Origin: Desulfosudis oleivorans
GTDB taxonomy: Bacteria > Desulfobacterota > Desulfobacteria > Desulfobacterales > SURF-7
Assembly (NCBI GenBank): GCA_020723305.1
Contig: DYJC01000011.1
Span: 1 to 64,000 of the forward strand
DNA length: 64,000 nt
Direction: 5' to 3'
A program made the translations under genes and the position numbers. Of this stretch, positions 7,393 through 15,418 are shown in pieces (positions within the stretch are counted from its first letter, which is position 1; every line of letters starts with the position of its first letter). Under the pieces are notes generated by a model. It searched no databases. It was given only the letters and a program-made list of their open reading frames with translations, and was not told where the DNA came from.

Positions 7393-8475
7393 CTATTGAA
7401 CGCCTTCCAGTTTTTGTAATAGATTCCTTGCATTTTCCATCGCCTTCCGGGCTTTTTGATTTTCCGGCGCCAGTGCAAGGGTTTTTTCCCACTCGGCTAT
7501 GGCTTTTTCCAGGTCTTCATTTACAAAAAAAGTAACGCCGCGTCGATAATGAATCTCGGATTGGTTTTGCATCGCGATTCTGAGATCGGATTTCAATCGA
7601 TCCATTTCTGTCAGCTCCATTGTGACCTGATTCAGCATTTTCATGGCCGGTATAAACTGTTTTTTCTTGAACAACAGCTTCCCCTGATAATAACAGGAAT
7701 AGTTATACAGTTTCATCACCTCCGGATCATCCGGTTTTTTTTCAACCATCTCCTGTGTAAGGGGAATGACCTTTTCATATTTTCCTTTTTCAAAAAGCTG
7801 TTTGGCCAGTGCCCGTTTCTGATCATCCTTTTCATCGTCCGGTTTTGACTTCACGCTAGTGATCGTTACTGTTTCCCGGCGGGGATGCTGTATCCATTTT
7901 TTTTCGAGGACCGGAAGATGGATCAGGCAGAGAGATGCTTCTCCTCCCTGTTTTTCGGCTGGGATAAAGTATTCAACCAGAAAAGCCAGGTCTGCATTAT
8001 TATAAACTTTTTCTGCTATGGTCCGGGGGGTATCCCCTTTTTGAATAGAATAGGTAAAATGGGTTTCCGGGTGGATTTTATTTTTCAGACTGTTCAGGGC
8101 TGCTTTATGTTCCGGGAAATAGCGCAACACGGTTAAGAATTCTTCACAGGCCGATGACCGGTCATGACGTTCCAGGGCAGCCGATCCCTTTTTGAAATGA
8201 TGATCTGCTTTTTTGAATATTTCATCTTTTACCATGTTTATTTTCAGTGATATTTTTTTGTTTTCAGTATCCAGTTGCCGGGCGATTTCAAGATAGCCGG
8301 CTGCAAGCTGAAGCTCGTCCTTTTGGATCAGGTTATCGGCCTTTTCCAGATAATAACCGGAACCGGATGCTCCTGAACCAGGTGATTCCGTGAATGTTTC
8401 TGAAAAATGTGCGCATCCCGCAGCCCAGAAAACAGACAGGAGGATGATGGGTATATGGTGAAGGCGCTGAATCAT
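7393..8475 (-). CDS. Lipoprotein with TPR repeats and a LysM domain
   Basis: A 360-residue predicted lipoprotein with a signal sequence ending in the lipobox WAAGC (Cys21). Helical TPR-like repeats run from about 40 to 140, a LysM-like peptidoglycan-binding segment (YSIQKGDTPRTIAEKVY) lies near 140-190, and more TPR-like helices fill 220-355 (RRGVTFFVNEDLEKAIAEWE). It probably sits in the periplasm on the cell wall and mediates protein-protein contacts. Its ATG overlaps the stop of the upstream lipoprotein gene by 4 bp, so the two are translationally coupled. The function is unknown beyond envelope association. The repeat element separates it from cooC. Confidence 0.82.
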   Translation of the reverse strand: MIQRLHHIPIILLSVFWAAGCAHFSETFTESPGSGASGSGYYLEKADNLIQKDELQLAAGYLEIARQLDTENKKISLKINMVKDEIFKKADHHFKKGSAALERHDRSSACEEFLTVLRYFPEHKAALNSLKNKIHPETHFTYSIQKGDTPRTIAEKVYNNADLAFLVEYFIPAEKQGGEASLCLIHLPVLEKKWIQHPRRETVTITSVKSKPDDEKDDQKRALAKQLFEKGKYEKVIPLTQEMVEKKPDDPEVMKLYNYSCYYQGKLLFKKKQFIPAMKMLNQVTMELTEMDRLKSDLRIAMQNQSEIHYRRGVTFFVNEDLEKAIAEWEKTLALAPENQKARKAMENARNLLQKLEGVQ

Positions 8476-9452
8476 TCTATTTTATGCTTTTGAAAAACCT
8501 TTAATAATGTTTCAAATTTCTTTTCATCCAGATCCAGGGATACCTGGGAACAATGAATTCCGTAAGGATTTGTAAAAAAAGGATTGTCACCTTCCTGATC
8601 CATGAATGCGCCTTGAAAGCCTTCTTTTTGTAGAATATGGACGATGAGTGAATTGTGATTTCCAGGTGGATAGAGGAAGAAGCCGCATCTTTTATTAAGA
8701 TTCTTGTCCATAAGGCCGGCTGCCTGTTCAACGGCTTTGCTCAGTTTCTGAAAATATCCATAAAAAGTGCTGTCTGAAGGGAACCGGTATACATCATTTT
8801 GTATCCTGCACTGAATCTGGATTCTGTTTTCCGACATCCGGGCGATCTGTTTCCAGTTCATCATTTTTTCTTTTCCAACCTGGTTCGGTGTGATGAAAAC
8901 AACTGCGGGGAACTGATATTTCCGGAGTATCGGAAAAGCATGATCATATATACTCTGATCTGTGCTGTCGATGATCAGAAGAACCGATTTTTTATGAGGG
9001 TTTTCCTTGAACTGGAAAAAAGAATATAGCTGGTCCAGAGAGATAACCTGAAAATCATTTTTTTTCAGATACGCCATCTGTTTTTCAAAAGGCAGTTCTG
9101 ATGCTTCTTTGGAAAAATCTCTGTAGGCAAGAACAGGTATGATCTGATATCCTTCCGGTGTAATTCCTCCCAGTTGATAAGGTGAAAGGGGAATGACAAT
9201 ATCCTGGCCGGGAATCACTGAATCCACCTGGTTAAAATCCAGTATCCGCCATTTTTCAGATGGATGTTTCAGATATTGCATGGCCAGTTGATCCGGAGAA
9301 TCCTCTTCCGTGGTATGGACGATGATGAAATCATCCAGTTTGCGTTCCCGCGGGATGGATGAACATGCGGAAAAAAGAAGGGGAATCAGTATGGTAAAAA
9401 TAAAGAGAATCACTAAAAATTGGAATTTAAATCGTAACATTCGGCCTTTCAT
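8472..9452 (-). CDS. Lipoprotein with LysM-like and degenerate polysaccharide-deacetylase domains
   Basis: A 326-residue predicted lipoprotein (lipobox LLFSAC, Cys30). Residues 40-90 resemble a LysM segment (IVHTTEEDSPDQLAMQYLK) and 103-320 have the NodB polysaccharide-deacetylase order, starting IIPVLAYRDF where active enzymes have PVLxYHxV. The metal-binding TFDDG is replaced by IIDSTD (Asp162 kept, second Asp is Ser) and the HxxxH metal site is not visible. It is probably a non-catalytic or altered deacetylase-fold protein acting at the cell wall. Two starts are possible: ATG 9452, or ATG 9440 with AAAGG upstream. Both overlap the cyclase gene end, and the stop overlaps the next lipoprotein start by 4 bp. 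Confidence 0.75.
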   Translation of the reverse strand: MKGRMLRFKFQFLVILFIFTILIPLLFSACSSIPRERKLDDFIIVHTTEEDSPDQLAMQYLKHPSEKWRILDFNQVDSVIPGQDIVIPLSPYQLGGITPEGYQIIPVLAYRDFSKEASELPFEKQMAYLKKNDFQVISLDQLYSFFQFKENPHKKSVLLIIDSTDQSIYDHAFPILRKYQFPAVVFITPNQVGKEKMMNWKQIARMSENRIQIQCRIQNDVYRFPSDSTFYGYFQKLSKAVEQAAGLMDKNLNKRCGFFLYPPGNHNSLIVHILQKEGFQGAFMDQEGDNPFFTNPYGIHCSQVSLDLDEKKFETLLKVFQKHKIE

Positions 9453-11154
9453 GAATATTCAAAACCTTAAATACCTCGATCGGTTGTGTTTTGCCTTTTA
9501 TGTTCTGGACCGGCAAAGCCTCGATCTCAATGATTCCCTCTATTATGGAAACGACATTCCTGCTGATGATAATTTCACCGGATCTGGCAAGTCCGTTCAG
9601 CCGGGATGCCACGTTGACACTATCGCCGATTACTGTATATTCCATCTTGGCTTGAGATCCGATGTTGCCTGAAACAACAATCCCGGTATCAATGCCTATG
9701 CCCACAGCAGCATACAATTTGTTATCAGTTTTGCTCGCTTCCTGCAACTTCTGCTGTAACCGGAATGCCGCCTTAACCGCTCTCTCCACATGATTTTTAC
9801 GATACACCGGGACACCGAAAACACCCAATACCGCGTCACCGACAAATTTATCAACATATCCACCGTATTCAAGAATGGCATTGGTCGCAATCTCAAAATA
9901 TTTATTCAGCATGGCAACCACCTGTTCCGGTTCCTTTGAATCGGAATAGGAGGTAAACCCTCTGATATCCGCAAAAAGAATAGTCGCTTCATTGCGATGC
10001 CCTTTCAACCAGGTGTTCTGGGGATTGGCCATGATCATTTCAAGGATTTCATTCCCGACATATTTTCCAAAGGATTCCTGCATCAGGGAGTTTTTCCAGA
10101 GTTTTTCGTTCATCTCATTGAAAGCTGTCGCGAGATTTCCCAGTTCATCATTCCGTTTCAGGATAACCTTGTGGCGATAATTGCCGTTGCTGGTTTCTCT
10201 GGTGGCAACCATCAGTTTTGAAATCGGTATGGAATATCGAAAACCCATAATGACCGACATGATGATACCCAGAAGGACAATCAACAGGGTGATGAAAATA
10301 ATGGAGGTTTCTTCTTTTTGGATCATTTCCTCGATAAAATCGATAGATACCCCAACGTGAACAAATCCAAGCGGTTTGTCTTGAAAATGAATTGCCCGGG
10401 TCAGATTGAGGATCTGACTGCCGTCATCCGGTGTATGAACAAAAAAATGGTCATTTCCTTTGCTGGTTTTTTTCCGGATTTTCTGAAACACATCCATTGG
10501 CCGGCCGATTTTTTGAGTATCGGTGTGTGCTTTTATTTTATTCTGATTATCCGTGATAAACGCATATTGGATTCCATCTACCTGGCCGGCATTTTTTACC
10601 AGTGTATTCAGTTGCAGGACATCGTCTTCAATCAGCGGAATCTTGGCGTTATTGTCAAAATAATTCAGACTCACCATGCCGATTTTCACAATCTGCTGGT
10701 ATAGGTTTTCTTTCTGGCGCTTTAAAAATACATAATTGAAAACCAGTGCAGTTAATGAAACGACAAATATCGTAGTCATGGATAACTGAAACCAGATCGG
10801 TATTTTCGGAGTCGGGAGCCTTTCTGTAAACGTGCCCCTGACTTTACCGACAAGTTCCCGAATGTTATCGGAAAGTGACGATACGGAAAGATTGTAATGC
10901 GCATTGACCTCTTTTACGAGTTCATTTTCCGAAGCATATCCCAACTCCACAATGATCAGGCCCAGCGGGATGGCTTTACCCATTTCAATCAGTTTTTCCT
11001 TTTGGGCAGACAATGCGGTCTCAAGCTGTTCGGCGGTAATGATCCCGCTTTTCAGAAGGACTTCGCCCAGTATCATGTCGTCATTGGAATGTCTGCGGAA
11101 TTTTTTGAACAATCGATTGGAGCGGATTGGTAAAAATGGAATTTTAAGATGCAT
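9427..11154 (-). CDS. Membrane class III adenylate/guanylate cyclase with MshEN-like N-terminus
   Basis: A 575-residue sensor cyclase. Residues 27-100 resemble the MshEN/GspE N-terminal domain (ILGEVLLKSGIITAEQLE, then ELGYASENELVKEV), which binds c-di-GMP in some proteins. Then come a transmembrane helix (120-143), a periplasmic sensor region (145-290), a second transmembrane helix (297-320), a HAMP domain and a class III cyclase domain (about 400-560). Both metal aspartates are present (FADIRGFT and VGDAVLG), with Lys in YVDKFVGD and Asp in TVIGDSVN, as in adenylate cyclases. It makes cAMP or a related nucleotide in response to an envelope signal. The frame extends upstream to 11307, but that stretch does not look coding. 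It overlaps the downstream lipoprotein gene. Confidence 0.85.
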   Translation of the reverse strand: MHLKIPFLPIRSNRLFKKFRRHSNDDMILGEVLLKSGIITAEQLETALSAQKEKLIEMGKAIPLGLIIVELGYASENELVKEVNAHYNLSVSSLSDNIRELVGKVRGTFTERLPTPKIPIWFQLSMTTIFVVSLTALVFNYVFLKRQKENLYQQIVKIGMVSLNYFDNNAKIPLIEDDVLQLNTLVKNAGQVDGIQYAFITDNQNKIKAHTDTQKIGRPMDVFQKIRKKTSKGNDHFFVHTPDDGSQILNLTRAIHFQDKPLGFVHVGVSIDFIEEMIQKEETSIIFITLLIVLLGIIMSVIMGFRYSIPISKLMVATRETSNGNYRHKVILKRNDELGNLATAFNEMNEKLWKNSLMQESFGKYVGNEILEMIMANPQNTWLKGHRNEATILFADIRGFTSYSDSKEPEQVVAMLNKYFEIATNAILEYGGYVDKFVGDAVLGVFGVPVYRKNHVERAVKAAFRLQQKLQEASKTDNKLYAAVGIGIDTGIVVSGNIGSQAKMEYTVIGDSVNVASRLNGLARSGEIIISRNVVSIIEGIIEIEALPVQNIKGKTQPIEVFKVLNIHERPNVTI

Positions 11155-11193
11155 AAGTAGTTTTTTTCTTCCCGGCAGAAACGGATTTTTTTT

Positions 11194-11228
11194 GCAATAC
11201 ACCCCGAATGGTTTGCCATTTGTATTAC
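11194..11228 (-). other. Nested hairpin in the cyclase 5' leader
   Basis: GCAATACA (11194-11201) pairs with TGTATTAC (11221-11228) apart from one wobble, and encloses a second hairpin AATGG/CCATT (11207-11220). It ends about 40 nt upstream of the cyclase ATG and has no terminator-type T-run on that strand. Confidence 0.4.
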
Positions 11229-11405
11229 CGGAATGGCCTGAGTCTCCGGCAAGGGCGGCATCAACATGTTTTGGAATCAATATATTGAATGCAACCCTGA
11301 GTGTCAATCCGGAAAAAACCGTCCTGTATTCAAGAAAGATCCTTGTTTATATCAAATTGGTTTTAGTGGATGTGTAAAAACATGCACTCGCTTGTCTGAA
11401 GCAAA

Positions 11406-11435
11406 TTGACATATGGGGTCAGTTTGCGATATTAT
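11406..11435 (+). promoter_or_regulatory. Predicted sigma70 promoter of the histidine kinase gene
   Basis: A perfect TTGACA (11406-11411), an 18-bp spacer and TATTAT (11430-11435), about 110 bp upstream of the ATG at 11544. Confidence 0.6.
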
Positions 11436-11543
11436 TCATCAGATGGTTCATCCTCCTCCCCGGAATCCATTATCGATATGGCAGAAAGTTTGTCAAAATA
11501 ATAAAATCAGGGGTACATCCATAACGTCTGTCCAGGAGATTGC

Positions 11544-13421
11544 ATGAAGAGAGAATTCAGTATCTCCCTTAAAATATGGCTCAGTTTGAGCATTCTTGTA
11601 TTCGGGTATATGATCTCCATGGTATTAGGCTTTGTGCTGGGCCAGAAAATGGAATTACGTCTGAATATCGCATCCGAGCATCTATTCCCGGCAACCCGGC
11701 AGAGTCAGCTCGCACTATTGGCATTTAAAGAACAGATAAAATATTATGATGATGCTGTTGTGCTGGGAGAGCCATCCTTTATCGATTCTGCTGAATACAA
11801 GGCCAACAATGTACGAAATGCCCTGGAGGTTATTATCAGCCTGGAGGGAATCCCGCAGGATAAAAAGAAAGCATTAAAAAAGACGCTGGATCGCTTTAAT
11901 GAATTTACTGCTTCTTCATTGACCGTATATACGAAATTAAGTTCCTTTCTGGACTCATCCGATAATTTTGAAGGCTACAACACCTCGGAAAAAGATATGC
12001 TGTTAAGAGGAAAAGCCTATAAGCTTGCCCAGGATACGAAGGATCTTCGAATTGAACTTACGAACTGGTCCAATGAATTTGCAGACCTGTTGAAAAGGGA
12101 GCTCGCAGATATCAGTCTGAGTACGATGCGGCAGCGGTATCTGGGGTTGATCGTTTTTTCTTTGGTTGTTGTAACCGCCTTGTCCCTGATTGCCATTATT
12201 GTGAAACGTTCCATCAGCCGGCCTTTGGAAAAGACATTCATGCTGGAAAAGGCTGTTGAACAATCCATCGATGGAATTGCCGTATCCGACCTGTCCGGAA
12301 AGATCAGTTTTGTCAATCAGGCATGGGCAAAAATGCATCAATACACCCAGTCAGACCTGATTGGAAAGCATATCTCCTTATTCTATTCAGAAGAGCATTT
12401 CCAAACCGATGCCATTCCTTTTCTGAAAAAAGTGGAACAGGAAGGTGCATATGCAGGAGAAATAAGACACAGGAAGCAGGATGGCGAAGAATTCATTTCA
12501 TTGATGACAGCCACCCTGATGAAGGAAAATGATCGTGAGCATACTAGATTGATGGCAGTTGCCAGAGATATTACCATCCGGAAACAGCAGGAAAAAGAAC
12601 TTCTGGAGGCAAAGGATAATGCGGAAGCAGCCAATCGGGCCTTGCAGGAGTCGCTTGAATTTATCAAGAGAACCCAGCAGCATCTGGTAGAGTCTGAAAA
12701 AATGGCTTCACTGGGTGGGCTCGTAGCCGGTGTTGCTCATGAAATCAACACACCTGTCGGGGTTGGTGTCACAGCCTCTTCCTTTCTTGAAGACAAGACA
12801 AAGGTTTTCAGTGAGAAGGTGAAAAACGGTGATCTGAAACGTTCCGATCTTGAAAAATATCTGGGTGTTGCCACAGAAGCCTCTTCCATTATCCATAAAA
12901 ATCTGAACCGGGCGGCGGACCTGATCAGAAGTTTCAAACAGGTTGCTGTGGATCAATCCGGAGAAGTGAAAAGGATGTTTAAATTAAAACAATATATTGA
13001 TGAACTGTTTATCAGTCTTCGTCCGAAACTGAAACGTACATCTCATCAAGTTCAGATTCACTGCCCTGACGACCTTGCCATTGACAGTTTCCCGGGTGTT
13101 TTTTCCCAGGTTATTACCAATTTGGTTTTTAACTCTCTAACCCATGGTTTTGAAGAAAAAGAAGAGGGCCTGATCACACTGGATATATGGGCGGAAGAGG
13201 GGGATCTCTTTGTCATCTATAAAGACAATGGGAAGGGGATGGAAGAAACAACGTTAAAAAAAATATTTGATCCATTTTTTACAACAAAAAGAGGTCAGGG
13301 CGGGACTGGTCTGGGCATGCATATTGTTTATAACCTTGTAACCATCACGCTGGGCGGGCAGATAACCTGTCAAAGTTCACCGGGAAACGGGACACAGTTT
13401 TCGATCCGGATACCGCTTTGA
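11544..13421 (+). CDS. Membrane sensor histidine kinase with a PAS domain
   Basis: A 625-residue sensor kinase. Transmembrane helices at 11-33 and 199-220 bracket a helical periplasmic sensor. A PAS domain follows at about 230-345 (GIAVSDLSGKISFVNQAW). A coiled linker leads to the phospho-acceptor His399 (AGVAHEINTPVG) and a HATPase domain with an N-box near LVFNSLTHGF, then DNGKGM, DPFFTTKRG and GTGLGMHI. It should autophosphorylate and pass phosphate to a response regulator, but no regulator gene adjoins it, so it is an orphan. The HEINTP motif places it with the NtrB/cyanobacterial-type kinases common in deltaproteobacteria. It has its own promoter. Confidence 0.92.
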   Translation: MKREFSISLKIWLSLSILVFGYMISMVLGFVLGQKMELRLNIASEHLFPATRQSQLALLAFKEQIKYYDDAVVLGEPSFIDSAEYKANNVRNALEVIISLEGIPQDKKKALKKTLDRFNEFTASSLTVYTKLSSFLDSSDNFEGYNTSEKDMLLRGKAYKLAQDTKDLRIELTNWSNEFADLLKRELADISLSTMRQRYLGLIVFSLVVVTALSLIAIIVKRSISRPLEKTFMLEKAVEQSIDGIAVSDLSGKISFVNQAWAKMHQYTQSDLIGKHISLFYSEEHFQTDAIPFLKKVEQEGAYAGEIRHRKQDGEEFISLMTATLMKENDREHTRLMAVARDITIRKQQEKELLEAKDNAEAANRALQESLEFIKRTQQHLVESEKMASLGGLVAGVAHEINTPVGVGVTASSFLEDKTKVFSEKVKNGDLKRSDLEKYLGVATEASSIIHKNLNRAADLIRSFKQVAVDQSGEVKRMFKLKQYIDELFISLRPKLKRTSHQVQIHCPDDLAIDSFPGVFSQVITNLVFNSLTHGFEEKEEGLITLDIWAEEGDLFVIYKDNGKGMEETTLKKIFDPFFTTKRGQGGTGLGMHIVYNLVTITLGGQITCQSSPGNGTQFSIRIPL

Positions 13422-13545
13422 AAAGATTGAATTAACAAGAAACAAACAGGTGATGATTCTTGACTTACCTTATCCCTTATAATAGTCTTTCCGCGACAGA
13501 AGGTACAGCGATAACCAATGAATATTTCAACAAGAGCGGGCAATC

Positions 13546-15261
13546 ATGAATACCAACAAGGCATCGGAACACCGTGGGGAAAAACTGGTGAATCTTCTTT
13601 GTGAAGAAGAGAAGAATATGCAATTGAAACAACTGGCCATGAGCTTGCCGGATATCATCCTGAATGATCGCCAGCTTTGTGATCTTGAGCTTCTTGCAAC
13701 CGGGGCTTTTTCTCCTCTGGAAGGATTTATGAACCGGTCAGACTATGAATCGGTTCTGGATCGGATGCGGTTGCAGAACAATCTTCTCTGGCCGGTTCCG
13801 GTGTGTCTGGATATTACGGAAAGTATCGCCCGCAGTATTGAATCCGGACAATCGGTTGCCCTGCGAGATCCTGAGGGATTCCTTCTGGCAGTGATGCATG
13901 TGGAAGATAAATGGCGTGCGGATAAAAAAAAAGAAGCAGAGACCGTATACGGAACCATGGATATTGATCATCCAGGAGTTGATTATCTACTTAATATTTC
14001 AGGTGATTTTTATATTGGCGGCCAGTTGGAAGTGATCAGCCTGCCATTGCATTTTGATTTTAAGCAGCTTCGCCAGACACCAAGGGAAATAAGGGATATC
14101 TATAAAAAAATGGGATGGAAGAGGGTCGTCGGATTTCAGACAAGGCATCCCATACATCGGCCCCAGTTTGAAATGACCCTTCATGCAATGCGTGCAACCA
14201 AAGCCAATTTATTGATCATGCCTGTCTCCGGAATGACCAAACCAGGGGATTTTGATCATTATACACGGGTTCGGTGTTATCGAAAGGTAACCCATCATTA
14301 TCCGCCGGACTCCTATCTCCTGAATTTATTGCCGTTGGCCATGCGGATGGCCGGCCCCAGAGAAGCGGTGCTTCACACAATCATCTCAAAAAATTACGGA
14401 TGTACCCATTTTATTGTCGGTCATGGTCATGCTGTACCGGATCAGTCTCCAAAGGGTGTGCAATATTATCAAAATGATGAACCGAGAAAGCTTGCCTCGG
14501 ATCTGTCCAAAGAGATCGGTGTCACCATTGTTCCGTTTGAAGAGATGTTGTATCTTCCTTTTGAGGATGAGTATCGTTTTGCGAGCCAGATAAAGGAGGG
14601 TACGGAATCCATCTCTCTTTCCGGAACCGATATACGGAAACGGGTGATTGCAGGGAAAAAGATTCCCTCTTGGGCTACATTTGATGATGTTTCAAATGAA
14701 CTCAGAAAGGCATACCCACCGCCACGAAAACAGGGGTTTACTGTTTTTATGACCGGATTGTCCGGAGCAGGCAAATCCACCATTGCCAAAGTTCTGTATT
14801 CAAAATTTCTGGAAATCGGAGAACGGCCGGTAACCTTGCTGGATGGGGATATTGTCCGGATGAATCTTTCCAGTGAATTGAAGTTTTCCAAGGAACATCG
14901 GGATATTAACGTCCGTCGGATCGGTTTTGTCGCCAGCGAGATTACCAAAAACAGGGGGATTGCGATCTGTGCCCCGATTGCACCATATAAAAAGACCCGA
15001 TCGGAAATACGAAAAGTTATCGAAGCATATGGAGGGTTTATTGAGGTCCATGTGGCAACGCCCATTGAAGAATGTGAAAAAAGGGATCGGAAAGGGATGT
15101 ATGCCAAAGCCAGGGCCGGCCTTATCAAAGGGTTCACCGGTATTGATGACCCCTATGAAATTCCGGAAAATGCGGAAGTCCGTATCAATACAACCAGCCT
15201 GACCCCTGGGGAAGCTGCGCAGGAAATTCTGCTGTTCCTGGGTCAAAAGGGGTATATCTGA
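13546..15261 (+). CDS. Bifunctional ATP sulfurylase / APS kinase with altered sulfurylase motifs
   Basis: A 571-residue fusion. Residues 30-390 are an ATP sulfurylase domain (LLATGAFSPLEGFM, AMRMAGPREAVLH, CTHFIVG) and 395-571 an APS kinase domain with P-loop GLSGAGKS (404-411), LLDGD and CAPIAPYKKTR. Together they would make APS and then PAPS for sulfation. Two catalytic motifs of the sulfurylase are unusual: QxRNPxHxxH reads QTRHPIHRPQ (198-207), so the Asn and the second His are changed, and GRDHAGPG reads GHGHAVPD (292-299). The kinase part looks intact. It may therefore be mainly an APS kinase, or the sulfurylase may use a variant site. It is transcribed alone, between a histidine kinase and a cell-wall hydrolase. 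Confidence 0.85.
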   Translation: MNTNKASEHRGEKLVNLLCEEEKNMQLKQLAMSLPDIILNDRQLCDLELLATGAFSPLEGFMNRSDYESVLDRMRLQNNLLWPVPVCLDITESIARSIESGQSVALRDPEGFLLAVMHVEDKWRADKKKEAETVYGTMDIDHPGVDYLLNISGDFYIGGQLEVISLPLHFDFKQLRQTPREIRDIYKKMGWKRVVGFQTRHPIHRPQFEMTLHAMRATKANLLIMPVSGMTKPGDFDHYTRVRCYRKVTHHYPPDSYLLNLLPLAMRMAGPREAVLHTIISKNYGCTHFIVGHGHAVPDQSPKGVQYYQNDEPRKLASDLSKEIGVTIVPFEEMLYLPFEDEYRFASQIKEGTESISLSGTDIRKRVIAGKKIPSWATFDDVSNELRKAYPPPRKQGFTVFMTGLSGAGKSTIAKVLYSKFLEIGERPVTLLDGDIVRMNLSSELKFSKEHRDINVRRIGFVASEITKNRGIAICAPIAPYKKTRSEIRKVIEAYGGFIEVHVATPIEECEKRDRKGMYAKARAGLIKGFTGIDDPYEIPENAEVRINTTSLTPGEAAQEILLFLGQKGYI

Positions 15262-15341
15262 AATCTGTCTTGGAGAGACAAATTAAGAAATACGACTTGT
15301 AACCCTTCATGCCGATTCAAAATATGGTATACACAAATGTA

Positions 15342-15370
15342 TTGACACACAAAATTTCTTCAGATAAAGT
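15342..15370 (+). promoter_or_regulatory. Predicted promoter of the NlpC/P60 gene
   Basis: TTGACA (15342-15347), a 17-bp spacer and TAAAGT (15365-15370), about 50 bp upstream of the ATG at 15419. Confidence 0.5.
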
Positions 15371-15418
15371 CAGGGCAAAAAATAGATTCCGATTGTTTTC
15401 AGAAAGTTAATTTTGCTT

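Larger units (their letters stand above)
11155..11543. other. Divergent intergenic region
   Basis: No gene is seen in these 389 bases. They hold a nested hairpin near the cyclase start (11194-11228) and a promoter for the histidine kinase (11406-11435). Confidence 0.5.

Noticed and set aside
7223-7492. An N-terminal extension of about 90 residues for cooC (open frame to 7492).
   Set aside because: The extension is the translation of the palindromic repeat plus the end of the upstream lipoprotein gene; the family start MKILICGKGG and the repeat-derived promoter fit better.
11194-11240. A GGCAAACC ... GCAAA pattern that recalls the GEMM (c-di-GMP/cGAMP) riboswitch in front of the cyclase.
   Set aside because: GGCAAACC lies in a simple hairpin (AATGG/CCATT), and the remaining conserved GEMM segments and receptor are absent.
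11155-11307. Open frame upstream of the cyclase gene that would add about 50 residues.
   Set aside because: The added peptide is not like any cyclase N-terminus and overlaps a hairpin; the ATG at 11154 leads directly into the MshEN-like domain.
13461-13484. TTGACT and TATAAT upstream of the sulfurylase/kinase gene.
   Set aside because: They are only 12 bp apart, too close for a sigma70 promoter; a promoter using TATAAT with a weaker -35 remains possible but is not supported.
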